This document shows positions 34,181 to 44,969 of a stretch of DNA of 64,000 bases, one piece after another. Each line of letters begins with the position of its first letter. The stretch's first letter is position 1. The notes beneath the pieces were generated by a model. It searched no databases. It saw only the letters and a list, made by a program, of their open reading frames with translations, and was not told the DNA's origin. Position numbers and translations under genes: made by a program. The stretch is from Aliivibrio sifiae (GTDB lineage: Bacteria > Pseudomonadota > Gammaproteobacteria > Enterobacterales > Vibrionaceae), in the NCBI RefSeq assembly GCF_002954715.1, contig NZ_MSCP01000002.1, positions 3,010-67,009 on the forward strand, written 5' to 3'.

Positions 34181-35383
34181 ATGTTTGTCACTAAATCATT
34201 CAGATACTCCTTCATTTTTTTACTTTCTTTAACTGTATTTGGGTGCAGTGAACAAGCTGAACTGGATATCAGACCCGCTCAAAGCGTTCATGTTGACACT
34301 CTCACTCTTGAGCCTTCTACGTTAAGATTAACTACGGAGTTACCTGGCCGTATTACTGCTTTTAAAGAAGCGGAAGTTCGCCCTCAAATAACGGGTATTA
34401 TTCAAAGTCGTTTATATCAAGAAGGGGGTTATGTTGAGGCGGGAGATGTTCTTTTTCAAATTGATCCTACGACATACCAATCAACCGTTAATAGCGCAGA
34501 AGCTCAATTAAATAAAGCATTATCCAGTCAACAAATCGCTCAAAAAGAAGTGAAGCGTTATGCAAATTTATTAAAGAAAAAGCTGACGAGCCAACAACTC
34601 TATGATGAAGCTGATTCTACTTATTTACAGGCAAAAGCAGAAGTAGCTATTCGCCAAGCAGAATTAGATTATGCAAATATTGAACTCTCTTATACGCAAA
34701 TTAAAGCGCCGATTTCAGGTCAAGCTGGTTTTTCTCTGGTTTCTGAAGGATCTTTATTAACGGCGGGGCAATCAGATTATATTACTACGATTATTCAAAC
34801 GGATAATGTCTACGTAGACATGAAACAATCGTCAGTCTCACTGTATAAACTGCAACAAGAGTTTCGAACAATGATTAATCAAAGGCCTATCGTTCCTGTC
34901 TCTATTACCTTAGAAGATGGGACAACCTATAACGAAGAAGGCCGATTAGAATTTGCAGATACTCAAGTTGAAGGATCGACTGGTACGGTAACGTTACGTG
35001 CCATTATTCCAAATCCTGATAATGCATTGTTAGCTGGGATGTATGTTCGCGCTTATATTTCTATGCCAGAAGCGCGTGATTATCTTGTTATTCCTCAATC
35101 ATCGGTCGTTAGAAGTCAATCGGGTATTCCTTCTGTTTACGTTGTGAATCAAGACAATATTATCGTTAAAAAAACAATCGTGTTAAGTAATGAAGTTGGC
35201 AATGGTTGGGTTGTAAAAGAAGGACTTGAAGCGGGAGATAAAGTGGTGCTTAACAACCTGATGAATGTAAAAAATAATTTATCAGTCATTATTGATAGCG
35301 ATAAAAAGTCCAACCAAAAAAGCGATACAGAAGACAGCATCAAATCAGATAACAGTGTATCTAACTCACCAGAGCAGGATTAA
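34181..35383 (+). CDS. RND efflux periplasmic adaptor lipoprotein (AcrA/MexA family)
   Basis: 400 aa with a lipoprotein signal ending VFGC (cysteine near residue 23). Family order: beta-barrel start (TTELPGRITAFKEAEVRPQI), lipoyl half (YQEGGYVEAGDVLFQIDPTTY), a helical hairpin, the second lipoyl half (YTQIKAPISGQAGFS), the beta-barrel and the membrane-proximal domain. It links the inner-membrane pump encoded three bases downstream with an outer-membrane channel, which is not encoded here. The Ser/Asp/Lys-rich C-terminal tail (last 30 residues) is longer than usual. Confidence 0.92.
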   Translation: MFVTKSFRYSFIFLLSLTVFGCSEQAELDIRPAQSVHVDTLTLEPSTLRLTTELPGRITAFKEAEVRPQITGIIQSRLYQEGGYVEAGDVLFQIDPTTYQSTVNSAEAQLNKALSSQQIAQKEVKRYANLLKKKLTSQQLYDEADSTYLQAKAEVAIRQAELDYANIELSYTQIKAPISGQAGFSLVSEGSLLTAGQSDYITTIIQTDNVYVDMKQSSVSLYKLQQEFRTMINQRPIVPVSITLEDGTTYNEEGRLEFADTQVEGSTGTVTLRAIIPNPDNALLAGMYVRAYISMPEARDYLVIPQSSVVRSQSGIPSVYVVNQDNIIVKKTIVLSNEVGNGWVVKEGLEAGDKVVLNNLMNVKNNLSVIIDSDKKSNQKSDTEDSIKSDNSVSNSPEQD

Positions 35384-35386
35384 TTT

Positions 35387-38300
35387 ATGTCTAATTTCTT
35401 TATTAATAGACCCATTTTTGCTTGGGTGCTCGCGATTATCATTATGCTCTCTGGTATCGCTTCAATCTTAAATCTGCCTGTTGCTCAATATCCTACTATT
35501 GCGCCACCGGCGATCACTATTTCAGCGTCTTATCCTGGTGCGTCGGCAAAAACGATTGAAGACAGTGTAACTCAGGTTATTGAGCAAAGCATGACGGGGT
35601 TGGATAATCTGCTTTATATGTCATCGATCAGTGACTCTTCTGGCAGTGCATCGATTACGCTGACTTTTAGTGCAGAAACAGATCCTGATATCGCACAAGT
35701 ACAAGTACAAAATAACTTGCAACAAGCGACTAATCGTCTCCCTGCTGAGGTACAAAATCAAGGTACATCGGTGACTAAAAGTACGTCTGGATTTATGTCT
35801 GTGACTAATATTTATTCACCAGATGGAAGCATGAGTGCGTCGGATATTCAAGATTATGCAAATTCGAGCATTAAAGACATTATTAGCCGAGTGAATGGCG
35901 TAGGTAGTGTTACTATCTTTGGTCCATCTTATGCCATGCGTATTTGGTTAGACCCAGCTAAATTATACAGCTATAACTTAACGCCAGTGGATGTTTCTGA
36001 TGCGGTATCAGTACAAAACAGTCAAGTAACTGTAGGGCAATTAGGGGGAACACCAGCAACAGAATCACAGTTAATTAATGCCACTATTACCGCGCAAAGC
36101 TTATTAACGACAGTTGATGAGTTTAAAAACATATTAGTTAAAGTTAACGAGGATGGATCTCAGATCCGATTGGAAGATGTTGCTCGCGTAGAACTCGCAG
36201 GTGAAGATTTAAGTGTTATCCCTACTTTTAATGGTTACGACTCTTCTGGTATTGCGATCACATTAGCATCAGGGGCTAATTCGTTAGATACACAAGCGGC
36301 GGTTGATGCAAAACTCGCGCAATTATCAAAGGGATTCCCTGATGGATTATCTCTTGCTAAGTCGACAGATAATAATGAATTTATTCGCTTGTCTATTTCT
36401 GAAGTTATAAAAACACTCTTTGAAGCCGTCGCTCTGGTATTTGTTGTTATTCTATTGTTCTTACAGAATTGGCGTGCAACGTTAATTCCAACCATTGCTG
36501 TTCCCGTGGTGTTGTTAGGTACTTTTGGGGTCATGTCAGCACTCGGTTTCTCCATTAATACGCTAACTATGTTTGGTATGGTCCTCGCGATTGGTTTGTT
36601 AGTGGATGATGCGATCGTGGTGGTCGAGAACGTAGAGCGGATCATGCATGAAGAAAATCTTTCTCCACTAGAAGCCACCAAAAAATCGATGGGACAGATC
36701 ACGAGTGCGTTGATTGGTATTACTATGGTGTTGGCGGTTGTGTTTATTCCTATGGCCTTTATGTCGGGTTCTACAGGGGTTATATATCAACAATTCTCTT
36801 TAACGATTGTATCTGCGATGGTGCTGTCTGTATTGGTTGCATTGGTGCTAACTCCTGTACTTTGTGCCACCTTACTTAAACCAGCAGATAAAGAATCGAA
36901 CATTAAAGTTTTTATGGCATTTAATCGTCTGTTCGATAAGTTATTAGCGAAATATCGTGCGTCAATTCATCATGTATTGTTACGTCCGATTCGTTTCCTA
37001 TGTATCTATGGATTACTATTTTCGGGTACTGCTTACTTATATAATGTTTTACCTAGTTCTTTTTTACCAAGTGAAGATCAGGGTGATTTCATGGTGATGG
37101 TGCAATTACCGACGGGATCAACATTACGAGAAACGAATGAAGTAATGAGTGATGTAAAAGATTACTTTGAAGAAAATGAAGTGGATACAGTAAAATCGGT
37201 ATTTACCGTTGCCGGCTTTAATTTTTCAGGTAAAGGTCAAAATGCAGGGATGGGGTTCATTGGTTTAAAGGATTGGTTAGAAAGAACGGAAACAGGAACG
37301 GATGTAGATTCAATTATTCAGCGTACGATGGGGCATTTCTCTAGCTATAAAAAAGCTTCTGTATTTGCGTTTAGTAGTCCTGCAATTCGTGAATTAGGCC
37401 AAGCATCAGGATTTGATTTTTATCTTGAAGATGTTGGTAACCTTGGTCATGACGGTTTAATTGAAGTACGTAATCAATTATTAGGGAAAGCAGCTAAAAG
37501 CTCTGTATTACAAAAAGTAAGACCGAATGGCTTAGAAGATAACGCTCAGTTTTTCCTTGATATTGATTATGAGAAAGCCAAAGTGCTTGGTATTGAAATC
37601 GCCGATATTAATCAATCCCTGTCGATTGCGTGGGCATCTTCTTATGTAAACGATTTTATTGACCGAGGACGGTCTAAAAAAGTATACATTCAAGCAGACT
37701 CTGAGTACCGAATGACACCGGAAGATCTTGATCTGTGGTTTGTGCGTAATAACAAAGGTGAGATGGTTCCTTTATCTGCTTTTAGTTCATCGCATTGGGG
37801 TCAGGGTTCTCCACAGTTGCTTCGTTATAATGGTAATCCAGCGGTTGAAATATTAGGTGAAGCAGCTCCCGGCTATAGTACGGGTGATGCGATGGCCGAA
37901 ATCGATAGACTCGCTGCTGAGTTATCTGATGATGTTCAGGTAAGTTGGACGGGGATGTCGTATCAGGAATTAGAAGCAGGTAACCAAGCGCCTATTTTAT
38001 ATGGGATCTCAATATTGATGGTATTCCTTTGTCTTGCTGCGTTATATGAGAGTTGGACAATTCCTGTTTCTATTATTTTAGTCGTTCCATTAGGCGTTCT
38101 TGGTGCAGTGGCCACTATTATGATGAGAGGGCTTGAAAATGATGTCTATTTCCAAGTTGGGGTACTCACAACCATCGGCTTAACTGCAAAAAATGCAATT
38201 CTTATTGTTGAATTTGCGAAAGAATTATATGAAAAAGGCATGAACTTAATAGATGCGACCATTCAAGCGTGTGAAATGCGTTTGCGCCCAATAATAATGA

Positions 38301-38497
38301 CGTCACTTGCTTTTGTATTAGGGGTATTGCCTCTGGTTATAAGTACCGGCGCAGGAGCAAATGCGCGTAATGCGATTGGTACTTCTGTTATGGGGGGAAT
38401 GATAGCAGCGACGCTTCTTGTTATTTATTTCGCGCCATTGTTTTTTGTTTTAATATTGAAAATCTTTAAATCGACAAAAAATAGTACAGACAATTAA
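35387..38497 (+). CDS. RND multidrug efflux transporter (AcrB/HAE1 family)
   Basis: 1036 aa with the twelve-helix RND layout and two large periplasmic loops. The N terminus [19 protein letters not shown] and the proton-relay aspartates in [16 protein letters not shown] are diagnostic of the HAE1 (drug) subfamily. It would expel hydrophobic drugs, bile acids or detergents using the proton gradient, as a trimer with the adaptor encoded upstream. The outer-membrane partner must come from elsewhere, perhaps a housekeeping TolC. It ends at a clear terminator. Confidence 0.95.
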   Translation: MSNFFINRPIFAWVLAIIIMLSGIASILNLPVAQYPTIAPPAITISASYPGASAKTIEDSVTQVIEQSMTGLDNLLYMSSISDSSGSASITLTFSAETDPDIAQVQVQNNLQQATNRLPAEVQNQGTSVTKSTSGFMSVTNIYSPDGSMSASDIQDYANSSIKDIISRVNGVGSVTIFGPSYAMRIWLDPAKLYSYNLTPVDVSDAVSVQNSQVTVGQLGGTPATESQLINATITAQSLLTTVDEFKNILVKVNEDGSQIRLEDVARVELAGEDLSVIPTFNGYDSSGIAITLASGANSLDTQAAVDAKLAQLSKGFPDGLSLAKSTDNNEFIRLSISEVIKTLFEAVALVFVVILLFLQNWRATLIPTIAVPVVLLGTFGVMSALGFSINTLTMFGMVLAIGLLVDDAIVVVENVERIMHEENLSPLEATKKSMGQITSALIGITMVLAVVFIPMAFMSGSTGVIYQQFSLTIVSAMVLSVLVALVLTPVLCATLLKPADKESNIKVFMAFNRLFDKLLAKYRASIHHVLLRPIRFLCIYGLLFSGTAYLYNVLPSSFLPSEDQGDFMVMVQLPTGSTLRETNEVMSDVKDYFEENEVDTVKSVFTVAGFNFSGKGQNAGMGFIGLKDWLERTETGTDVDSIIQRTMGHFSSYKKASVFAFSSPAIRELGQASGFDFYLEDVGNLGHDGLIEVRNQLLGKAAKSSVLQKVRPNGLEDNAQFFLDIDYEKAKVLGIEIADINQSLSIAWASSYVNDFIDRGRSKKVYIQADSEYRMTPEDLDLWFVRNNKGEMVPLSAFSSSHWGQGSPQLLRYNGNPAVEILGEAAPGYSTGDAMAEIDRLAAELSDDVQVSWTGMSYQELEAGNQAPILYGISILMVFLCLAALYESWTIPVSIILVVPLGVLGAVATIMMRGLENDVYFQVGVLTTIGLTAKNAILIVEFAKELYEKGMNLIDATIQACEMRLRPIIMTSLAFVLGVLPLVISTGAGANARNAIGTSVMGGMIAATLLVIYFAPLFFVLILKIFKSTKNSTDN

Positions 38498-38534
38498 TTA
38501 TGGATTAGGTTTATCGATAACCTAATTATTAATA

Positions 38535-38573
38535 AATGGCCTCTGATGTGTTTACGTTGGAGGCCATTTTTAT
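38535..38573. terminator. Bidirectional terminator between RND and Gfa genes
   Basis: AATGGCCTC / GAGGCCATT stem followed by TTTT, between convergent genes. Confidence 0.85.
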
Positions 38574-38592
38574 GTATTAAATAAATTTGATC

Positions 38593-39156
38593 TTATTTAT
38601 TTTGTGCAGCAATGTGAGTTGCAATTGCATCCATTAGTGCTGGAGATAGGCAATCGTAAGTAGGAAGGCCTAATTCTTCAAAGCGAGAACGGATAGCATC
38701 CATGTCTTTAGGATCAGTACCAGTTTCAATGATTGATGATACAAATGCAGCGAATTGTGGTGCTGAGAAACCTGCATCTTCAGACAATTCAGTGTGAACG
38801 AAATCTAAACCAAAGAATGGGTGATCTTGGCTATCAATACGGCCATACATGTGAGTTCCACATTCTTTACACGCGTGACGTTTGATTGTTGCTTTTTCAT
38901 CGATAACAACTAATTTTTCAGCGTTAGCAATTACTTCAACGTTATCACGAGAAATTACGGCAACCTGAGAGAAAATCGCGCCTTCTGGCTTCCAGCATTT
39001 AGAACAGCCACAAGCGTGATTATGTGCAGTTTGTGCCGTTAGTTTTACTGCTACTTTATTTTCTTTACATTGGCAGTGTAATGTTCCGCCTTGAAAGTTC
39101 TCATCGGTTGCAGAAAAGCCATTATCAATTGCAGGGTGTAGTTTTGTAATAGTCAT
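38593..39156 (-). CDS. gfa: Gfa-family S-(hydroxymethyl)glutathione synthase-like zinc protein
   Basis: About 187 aa. Zinc-binding cysteine pairs are visible in [23 protein letters not shown] and [13 protein letters not shown], the pattern of glutathione-dependent formaldehyde-activating enzymes. The ATG at 39156 has AGGACAAAAG before it; the upstream in-frame start at 39222 lacks one. By family it speeds formation of S-hydroxymethylglutathione in formaldehyde detoxification, although no adjacent adhC-type dehydrogenase gene is present here, so the name is given by homology. Confidence 0.85.
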   Translation of the reverse strand: MTITKLHPAIDNGFSATDENFQGGTLHCQCKENKVAVKLTAQTAHNHACGCSKCWKPEGAIFSQVAVISRDNVEVIANAEKLVVIDEKATIKRHACKECGTHMYGRIDSQDHPFFGLDFVHTELSEDAGFSAPQFAAFVSSIIETGTDPKDMDAIRSRFEELGLPTYDCLSPALMDAIATHIAAQNK

Positions 39157-39750
39157 CTTTTGTCCTGTAAATACCTTAAATATTTTTCGTAGTGTAATGT
39201 TCAAGCAGTGAACCTTTATCAATATTTTATGTAGTTGTTTTCGTTATTTGAGCGCTCAAACGATGGAAGGTATTTTTCGCCTTTCTTTCTTTTGAAACAA
39301 TACTGAAAACAGTAAATGATTATTACCATTACGTAATAATAAGTATTTTATTCGTCATTTACCTGTCTTTATTGTAATCATATATTTGATGAATTAATTC
39401 GTAAGTTACTAATATTTAATAGTAAAAATATTTTTTTGTTTTTAAGAAGAATGCGATAAAAAGAAAAATAGAATAAAAAAATAGCTTTTGCAGTGAAATG
39501 TATTTTATTAAATCAAAGTGGGAGGTGGAAAGTTATTTCACTTGTGATAAATGTTATAACTTTATGTTTATTAAACCTTTTTATTTAAAGGTTCAATCTA
39601 TTCTTTGTTGAAAGGCGAGTTATAAATGAAGTTCATGATGTAAATCTATTTTTTGATAGGTTTTGTAAATCACAGCTATAAGTACAAGCGATTATCTCTT
39701 ATTCTCTTTAGTGTTTATTCTATACCCATAGTTTATTGAAGGGTAAAGAG
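39157..39750. other. Long AT-rich intergenic region
   Basis: About 590 bases between the divergent gfa and patatin genes, strongly A/T-rich with several poly-A and poly-T runs. I see no coding frame, operator or repeat that I can support. Confidence 0.4.
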
Positions 39751-40623
39751 ATGGCGAAGAGTGCATTAGTCGTTGAAGGTGGAGCAATGCGTGGTATTTT
39801 TGCTAGCGGCGTATTAGATACATTCATGGAGAATGAATTTATGCCTTATGATTTTGCTATTGGTGTATCAGCAGGTGCGTCTAATTTACTGGGTTATCTT
39901 GCTCATTATCCACAACGTAGTTTTGACGTAATTACTAAACTCGCTACAAATAAGCGCTTTTTTAATCTTCCTCGATTTGCACGAGGTGGGGATTTAGTTG
40001 ATGTTAAATGGTTGATTGATGAATCAAATACAAGACATCCTTTAAATTTAGAACGCTTATTTAATTCTATACCTCTTTATGCCGCGGTGACTAACATTGA
40101 TAGTGGTAATGCTGATTACTACCAAGTAAATAAAGATAACTTGAATGATGTTATGGAGGCGACAACAGCACTTCCTATTGCTTATAAATCAACACCTTGC
40201 TTTTCTGGTGGTTGTTATACTGATGGTGGTGTTGCTGATTCTATTCCTGTAAAAGAAGCGTATCGAAGAGGGGCGAGAGACATTACGGTTATTCTATCTC
40301 ATCCTCTTAGCTATCAAATGAAAGCAACGCGATCACCTTGGTTAATGACGAAATTATTAGCTCGTTATCCTCAGATAGCACAAGCTATGTTAGTGAGAGC
40401 TGAAAATTATAATCAATCATTAGAATTTATTCGTAACCCGCCTGAAGGAACGACGATTCGAGTGATCGCACCACCAGAAGAATTTGCAGTTAAGCGACTT
40501 TCAATGAAGTCGCCTACACTAATTGAGGGATACCAAATGGGTGTTTCTTCAGGGTTAAATCATTTATCAAGTCGTGACGGTACTTTCGGGTTAGATATTG
40601 AAAATTGTCATTTCTGTGTTTAA
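39751..40623 (+). CDS. Patatin-like phospholipase (YjjU-like)
   Basis: 290 aa. The oxyanion glycine motif LVVEGGAMRGIFASGVLD, the nucleophile elbow IGVSAGAS and the aspartate motif YTDGGVADSIP form the Ser-Asp dyad of patatin-type lipid acyl hydrolases. No signal peptide. The ATG at 39751 has AAGGGTAAAGAG upstream, which excludes the TTG at 39736. The C terminus CHFCV has two cysteines. It lies 59 bases before katA on the same strand with no terminator between, so cotranscription is possible. Confidence 0.9.
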   Translation: MAKSALVVEGGAMRGIFASGVLDTFMENEFMPYDFAIGVSAGASNLLGYLAHYPQRSFDVITKLATNKRFFNLPRFARGGDLVDVKWLIDESNTRHPLNLERLFNSIPLYAAVTNIDSGNADYYQVNKDNLNDVMEATTALPIAYKSTPCFSGGCYTDGGVADSIPVKEAYRRGARDITVILSHPLSYQMKATRSPWLMTKLLARYPQIAQAMLVRAENYNQSLEFIRNPPEGTTIRVIAPPEEFAVKRLSMKSPTLIEGYQMGVSSGLNHLSSRDGTFGLDIENCHFCV

Positions 40624-40681
40624 TACGACTTTTAGAAAACCATTTTTCCGTGCACTTTATAATAATATTAAGGAATGAGTA

Positions 40682-42133
40682 ATGAGTAAGAAATTAACCA
40701 CAGCAGCAGGTTGCCCTGTTGCACATAACCAAAATGTTCAAACTGCGGGTAAACGTGGTCCTCAACTTCTGCAAGATGTTTGGTTTTTAGAAAAACTGGC
40801 GCATTTTGATCGTGAAGTTATTCCTGAGCGTCGTATGCACGCAAAAGGTTCTGGTGCTTACGGTACGTTTACGGTTACTCATGACATCACCAAATACACA
40901 AAAGCAAAAATATTTTCAGATATTGGCAAAAAAACAGACATGTTTGCGCGTTTCTCTACCGTTGCGGGTGAACGTGGCGCGGCAGATGCTGAGCGTGATA
41001 TCCGTGGTTTCTCTCTGAAGTTTTACACTGAAGAAGGTAACTGGGATTTAGCGGGTAACAATACCCCGGTGTTTTTCTTACGTGATCCATTGAAATTCCC
41101 TGATTTAAACCACGCAGTAAAACGTGACCCTCGCACAAATATGCGAAGTGCGAAAAATAACTGGGATTTCTGGACGTCATTACCAGAAGCACTGCACCAA
41201 GTTACTATCGTGATGAGTGACCGTGGTATTCCTGCGACATACCGTCATATGCATGGTTTTGGTAGCCACACATTCAGCTTCATCAATAGCGATAACGAAC
41301 GTTACTGGGTGAAATTTCACTTTGTCTCTCAACAAGGCATTAAAAACCTATCAGATGCAGAAGCGGGCGAATTAGTCGGTAATGATCGTGAAAGTCATCA
41401 ACGTGACTTGCTAGACAGCATTGATAACCAAGATTTCCCTAAATGGACATTGAAAGTACAAGTAATGCCAGAAGCTGAAGCGGCAACAGTACCTTACAAC
41501 CCATTCGACTTAACAAAAGTATGGCCACACAAAGATTACCCATTAATTGAAGTGGGTGAGTTTGAGTTAAACCGCAATCCACAAAACTATTTCGCAGAAG
41601 TAGAACAAGCGGCGTTTAACCCTGCAAACGTGGTTCCGGGTATCAGCTTCTCTCCTGATAAAATGCTACAAGGTCGTTTGTTTGCGTATGGCGATGCACA
41701 ACGTTACCGTTTAGGCGTTAACCACCAGCACATCCCTGTGAATGCTCCTCGTTGTCCTGTACATAGTTACCACCGTGATGGCGCAATGCGTGTTGATGGC
41801 AACTTCGGTAGCACATTAGGTTATGAACCAAATGACCAAGGTCAATGGGCAGAACAACCAGATTTCTCTGAGCCACCACTAAATTTAGATGGTGCAGCAG
41901 CACATTGGGATCACCGTGAAGATGAAGATTACTTCTCACAACCAGGTGACTTATTCCGCTTAATGACAACTGAAAAACAAGCGATTTTGTTTGATAACAC
42001 AGTACGTAATTTAAATGGTGTGCCAAAAGAGATTCAACTACGTCACGTAACTCATTGCTATAAAGCTGATCCAGCGTACGGTGAAGGTATCGGTAAGTTA
42101 CTTGGCTTCGATATTAGTGAATATAATTCGTAA
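40682..42133 (+). CDS. katA: Monofunctional haem catalase KatA
   Basis: 483 aa, the small-subunit (clade 3) length. Active-site histidine lies in [15 protein letters not shown], the asparagine and haem-pocket region near [19 protein letters not shown]-type sequence, and the proximal haem tyrosine in [14 protein letters not shown]. It converts hydrogen peroxide to water and oxygen. By analogy with symbiotic A. fischeri, a catalase of this type is important in the squid light organ. Codon use is visibly biased towards preferred codons, suggesting high expression. Confidence 0.96.
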   Translation: MSKKLTTAAGCPVAHNQNVQTAGKRGPQLLQDVWFLEKLAHFDREVIPERRMHAKGSGAYGTFTVTHDITKYTKAKIFSDIGKKTDMFARFSTVAGERGAADAERDIRGFSLKFYTEEGNWDLAGNNTPVFFLRDPLKFPDLNHAVKRDPRTNMRSAKNNWDFWTSLPEALHQVTIVMSDRGIPATYRHMHGFGSHTFSFINSDNERYWVKFHFVSQQGIKNLSDAEAGELVGNDRESHQRDLLDSIDNQDFPKWTLKVQVMPEAEAATVPYNPFDLTKVWPHKDYPLIEVGEFELNRNPQNYFAEVEQAAFNPANVVPGISFSPDKMLQGRLFAYGDAQRYRLGVNHQHIPVNAPRCPVHSYHRDGAMRVDGNFGSTLGYEPNDQGQWAEQPDFSEPPLNLDGAAAHWDHREDEDYFSQPGDLFRLMTTEKQAILFDNTVRNLNGVPKEIQLRHVTHCYKADPAYGEGIGKLLGFDISEYNS

Positions 42134-42159
42134 TTAATCTGGTTAATTAAATAAATACC

Positions 42160-42190
42160 AAAGCGTTAAGAGTTCTTCTTAGCGCTTTTT
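42160..42190 (+). terminator. katA terminator
   Basis: AGCGTTAAGAG / CTTAGCGCT stem with a single bulge, then TTTTTT. Confidence 0.75.
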
Positions 42191-42197
42191 TTATGTT

Positions 42198-42212
42198 GTT
42201 TACATTGTAAAT
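42198..42212. other. parS2-type centromere site between katA and trhO
   Basis: GTTTACATTGTAAAT matches NTTTACANTGTAAAN perfectly. It lies 26 kb from oriCII. Confidence 0.8.
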
Positions 42213-42391
42213 TCAAATCGACTCCCTCGGCTTCTGACTAAAAAAGAATCTCTTTTGATTAAAAACCACAAAAAGTGTCCGTATTTGTATCGTTAGACCT
42301 TCGCTATACTCCCCCCACAACTATAAGCCATTAGGCACATATTCATTGCTCTGGACTTACGATCCAGCCTCGCAAAAAAGGAAAGTTACCC

Positions 42392-43372
42392 ATGTCTCAA
42401 TATATCGTTTGTGCGTTATACAAATTTGTTTCATTAGAAGATTACATCGACATTCGTCAACCATTAACCCAAGTGTTAGAAGAGAATAATATTCGCGGTA
42501 CATTGCTGCTGGCTAGTGAAGGCATTAATGGTACGGTGGCGGGATCTCGCAAAGCCATTGATACACTATTAGCTTGGTTTAAAAAAGACGCGCGTTTAGC
42601 TGATGTGGTTTATAAAGAATCAATCAATGACGTTCAACCTTTCAATCGTACTAAAGTGAAATTGAAAAAAGAAATCGTCACCATGGGCGTAGAAGGTATT
42701 GATCCTCTTCATGTGGTGGGTACATATGTAAAACCAGCCGATTGGAATGCACTTATTTCTGATCCAGAAGTGCTACTGGTTGATACTCGTAACGATTATG
42801 AAGTGGATATCGGTACATTCAAACACGCTGTTAACCCAAAGACAGAAACATTCCGCGATTTCCCTCAATATGTAGCTGAGAATTTAGATCCTGCTAAGCA
42901 TAAAAAAGTAGCTATGTTCTGTACCGGTGGTATTCGTTGTGAAAAATCGACTGCCTATATGAAAGAACAAGGATTTGATGAGGTGTATCACCTTGAAGGT
43001 GGGATCTTAAAGTACCTTGAAGAAGTGCCAGAGGAAAACAGCTTATGGGAAGGCGATTGTTATGTGTTTGATGGTCGAGTTGCTGTTAATCATCAATTAG
43101 AAAAGAGCCATTATGATGTGTGTAATGCGTGCCGTTTACCGATCACAGACGAAGATAAGCAATCTGATTCGTTTGAAAAAGGCGTAAGTTGCCCTAAATG
43201 TATTGACCAACATAGTGAAGAACAAAAAGGTCGTTTTCGTGAGCGAGAAAAACAGGTGCAATTAGCGAATGAAAGAGGGGAAACTCACGTAGGTGGTGAT
43301 GCTGCCAAGCTCATTGAGCAACGTAAGCAAGAAAAGAAAGAGAGAAAGCAACAACAGAGAACATCTAAGTAG
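42392..43372 (+). CDS. trhO: tRNA uridine(34) hydroxylase TrhO (YceA), rhodanese family
   Basis: 326 aa. An N-terminal ferredoxin-like domain (about 1-100, with [15 protein letters not shown]) precedes a rhodanese domain containing [15 protein letters not shown], whose two cysteines are the conserved active-site pair. A C-terminal zinc-like cysteine region ([16 protein letters not shown]) and a basic, glutamine-rich tail follow. TrhO introduces 5-hydroxyuridine at position 34 of a set of tRNAs, using oxygen. A good start is given by AAAGGAAAGTTACCC before the ATG. Confidence 0.94.
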   Translation: MSQYIVCALYKFVSLEDYIDIRQPLTQVLEENNIRGTLLLASEGINGTVAGSRKAIDTLLAWFKKDARLADVVYKESINDVQPFNRTKVKLKKEIVTMGVEGIDPLHVVGTYVKPADWNALISDPEVLLVDTRNDYEVDIGTFKHAVNPKTETFRDFPQYVAENLDPAKHKKVAMFCTGGIRCEKSTAYMKEQGFDEVYHLEGGILKYLEEVPEENSLWEGDCYVFDGRVAVNHQLEKSHYDVCNACRLPITDEDKQSDSFEKGVSCPKCIDQHSEEQKGRFREREKQVQLANERGETHVGGDAAKLIEQRKQEKKERKQQQRTSK

Positions 43373-43540
43373 AGTTTTGTATTGATATGCACCATAAATA
43401 ATGAACTGACTCGAAAGAATAAAATAGGGTTGCATTTTACTCATTATTAGGTGGAAAGCAGGTAACAAATGCGTGAATAAAGCGTGTTTTTATCTTTGGT
43501 TTTATCGCCAATCCATCAATCCTTGCTAATTTTATAAACG

Positions 43541-43570
43541 AAAGTGAGGCGTTAATCGCCTCGCTTTTAT
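43541..43570 (+). terminator. Terminator upstream of the LPMO gene
   Basis: AAAGTGAGGCG / CGCCTCGCTTT stem followed by TATT. It probably ends trhO transcription 170 bases after its stop and immediately precedes the LPMO start. Confidence 0.6.
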
Positions 43571-43592
43571 TATTTATAAACAAGGATGAAAT

Positions 43593-44780
43593 ATGATTAA
43601 TAAAATAAAAATTAATTCGTTAACTATTGCTTTTGTTGGCGCATTATCATCAATGGGTACGCAGGCGCATGGTTGGGTTGAATACCCAAGCGCAAGACAA
43701 AATACATGTTATCTTGATGGTGGATTTTGGGATAACACCATTCCAAATCAGGCATGTCAGGCGGCGTATGATGAATCAGGTGCGTTTCCTTTTGTTCAAC
43801 GTAATGAAGTGGCGGCCAATGTACCAAACTATAAAGACATGGCTCATGTTCAAGCTATTGTCCGTGACGGAAATTTATGTTCAGCAGGCGACAATGCAAA
43901 AGCGGGTTTAAGTGTTGGGTCTCCTCATTGGCAAAAAACAGCGATTAGGCTAGATGAAAATAATCAGATTGAACTTATCTTTAATGCGACAGCTCCTCAT
44001 AACCCTTCTTACTGGCAATTCTATTTATCTAATTCGAATTACGATCCAACCGTTCCATTAACATGGGGTGACTTAGATTTAATTGATACCGCAGGCAATG
44101 TGCCTGTAGGGGAAGATAAGAAGTACCGTATTAATATTACTCTTCCTGCGGGTAGAGCAGATTCGGCCATCCTTTATACTCGCTGGCAGCGTGAAGATGC
44201 TGCTGGAGAGGGGTTTTATAACTGCAGTGATATTTCATTTGATGGAACGGGGACAACTCCTCCTGGGCCGACTGATCCAGTAGATCCACCACCATCATAT
44301 TCTGATTTAGGTTATTACATTAGCCAAGGATTTGGGCCAGTAGAATCAGGCGATACGGTTCGATTCAGAACGTTTGATGCGACAGGGGCGGAAACAACAG
44401 ACATCAGTTTAGCCATTACAGTGAACAATACGACGACATGGTCAGCGGAACTGGCAGGACAATTTAACCAATTGAAAAATAAAGAATGGTTTATTGGTAT
44501 TTGGCACCAAGAAATGAATCATTATATGTATGACACTAATAATATTTACGCAAATCGAGTGTTTGCACCAAGTGCAAATCTTAGTTATCAACTTTCTTTA
44601 ATTAAAGTGGATACCACGCCTCCAGTAGAACCACCTGTTGAACCTGAAAATAAGTGGCACAACAATAGTACCTACAATGCAGGAGATAGTGTGACACATC
44701 AAGGAAGAACATGGGTTGCTCAGTGGTGGACAAAGGGAGAAGAACCGGGAACAACAGGCGAATGGGGAGTGTGGCGATAA
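43593..44780 (+). CDS. Secreted AA10 lytic polysaccharide monooxygenase with chitin-binding module
   Basis: 395 aa. The signal peptide ends GTQA, exposing His26 as the mature N terminus (HGWVEYPSARQ); the second copper ligand is the histidine in TAPHNPSYWQF. The AA10 domain covers about 26-215, a Pro-rich linker follows (PPGPTDPVDPPPS), then a middle domain of about 100 residues of unfamiliar type, a second Pro-rich linker (PPVEPPVEPE), and a C-terminal chitin-binding module of the CBM5/12 or CBM73 sort (WHNNSTYNAGDSVTHQGRTW). It would oxidatively cleave chitin. Related Vibrio proteins also help colonisation. Confidence 0.93.
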   Translation: MINKIKINSLTIAFVGALSSMGTQAHGWVEYPSARQNTCYLDGGFWDNTIPNQACQAAYDESGAFPFVQRNEVAANVPNYKDMAHVQAIVRDGNLCSAGDNAKAGLSVGSPHWQKTAIRLDENNQIELIFNATAPHNPSYWQFYLSNSNYDPTVPLTWGDLDLIDTAGNVPVGEDKKYRINITLPAGRADSAILYTRWQREDAAGEGFYNCSDISFDGTGTTPPGPTDPVDPPPSYSDLGYYISQGFGPVESGDTVRFRTFDATGAETTDISLAITVNNTTTWSAELAGQFNQLKNKEWFIGIWHQEMNHYMYDTNNIYANRVFAPSANLSYQLSLIKVDTTPPVEPPVEPENKWHNNSTYNAGDSVTHQGRTWVAQWWTKGEEPGTTGEWGVWR

Positions 44781-44802
44781 CATTTCTGATTAACTATTTA
44801 GC

Positions 44803-44837
44803 ACATAAAGCCCTAGATGATTCTGGGGTTTTTATGT
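44803..44837 (+). terminator. Terminator-like hairpin after the LPMO gene
   Basis: ATAAAGCCCTAGATGATTCTGGGGTTTTTAT; the stem pairs GCCCTAGA-type bases with TCTGGGG-type bases. A close copy follows the next gene at 45549. Confidence 0.6.
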
Positions 44838-44969
44838 AATAAGTGTCACTTATAATTGATATAACGGTTGTTACTTAGCCACTTTCTTTTGAACTGAATA
44901 TGATGTGCTCACTGATTGATTACCTAATTCAAGGATGGATTTTTATTAAACTAAATGAGAGTACTTATT

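Noticed and set aside
36235-36702. 155-codon minus-strand frame within the RND transporter gene
   Set aside because: Antisense shadow of a long, clearly coding plus-strand gene; no binding site or family likeness.
39157-39750. Possible Fur-type site around GATTATTACCATTACG
   Set aside because: Too few matches to a Fur palindrome in such AT-rich DNA to support a call.
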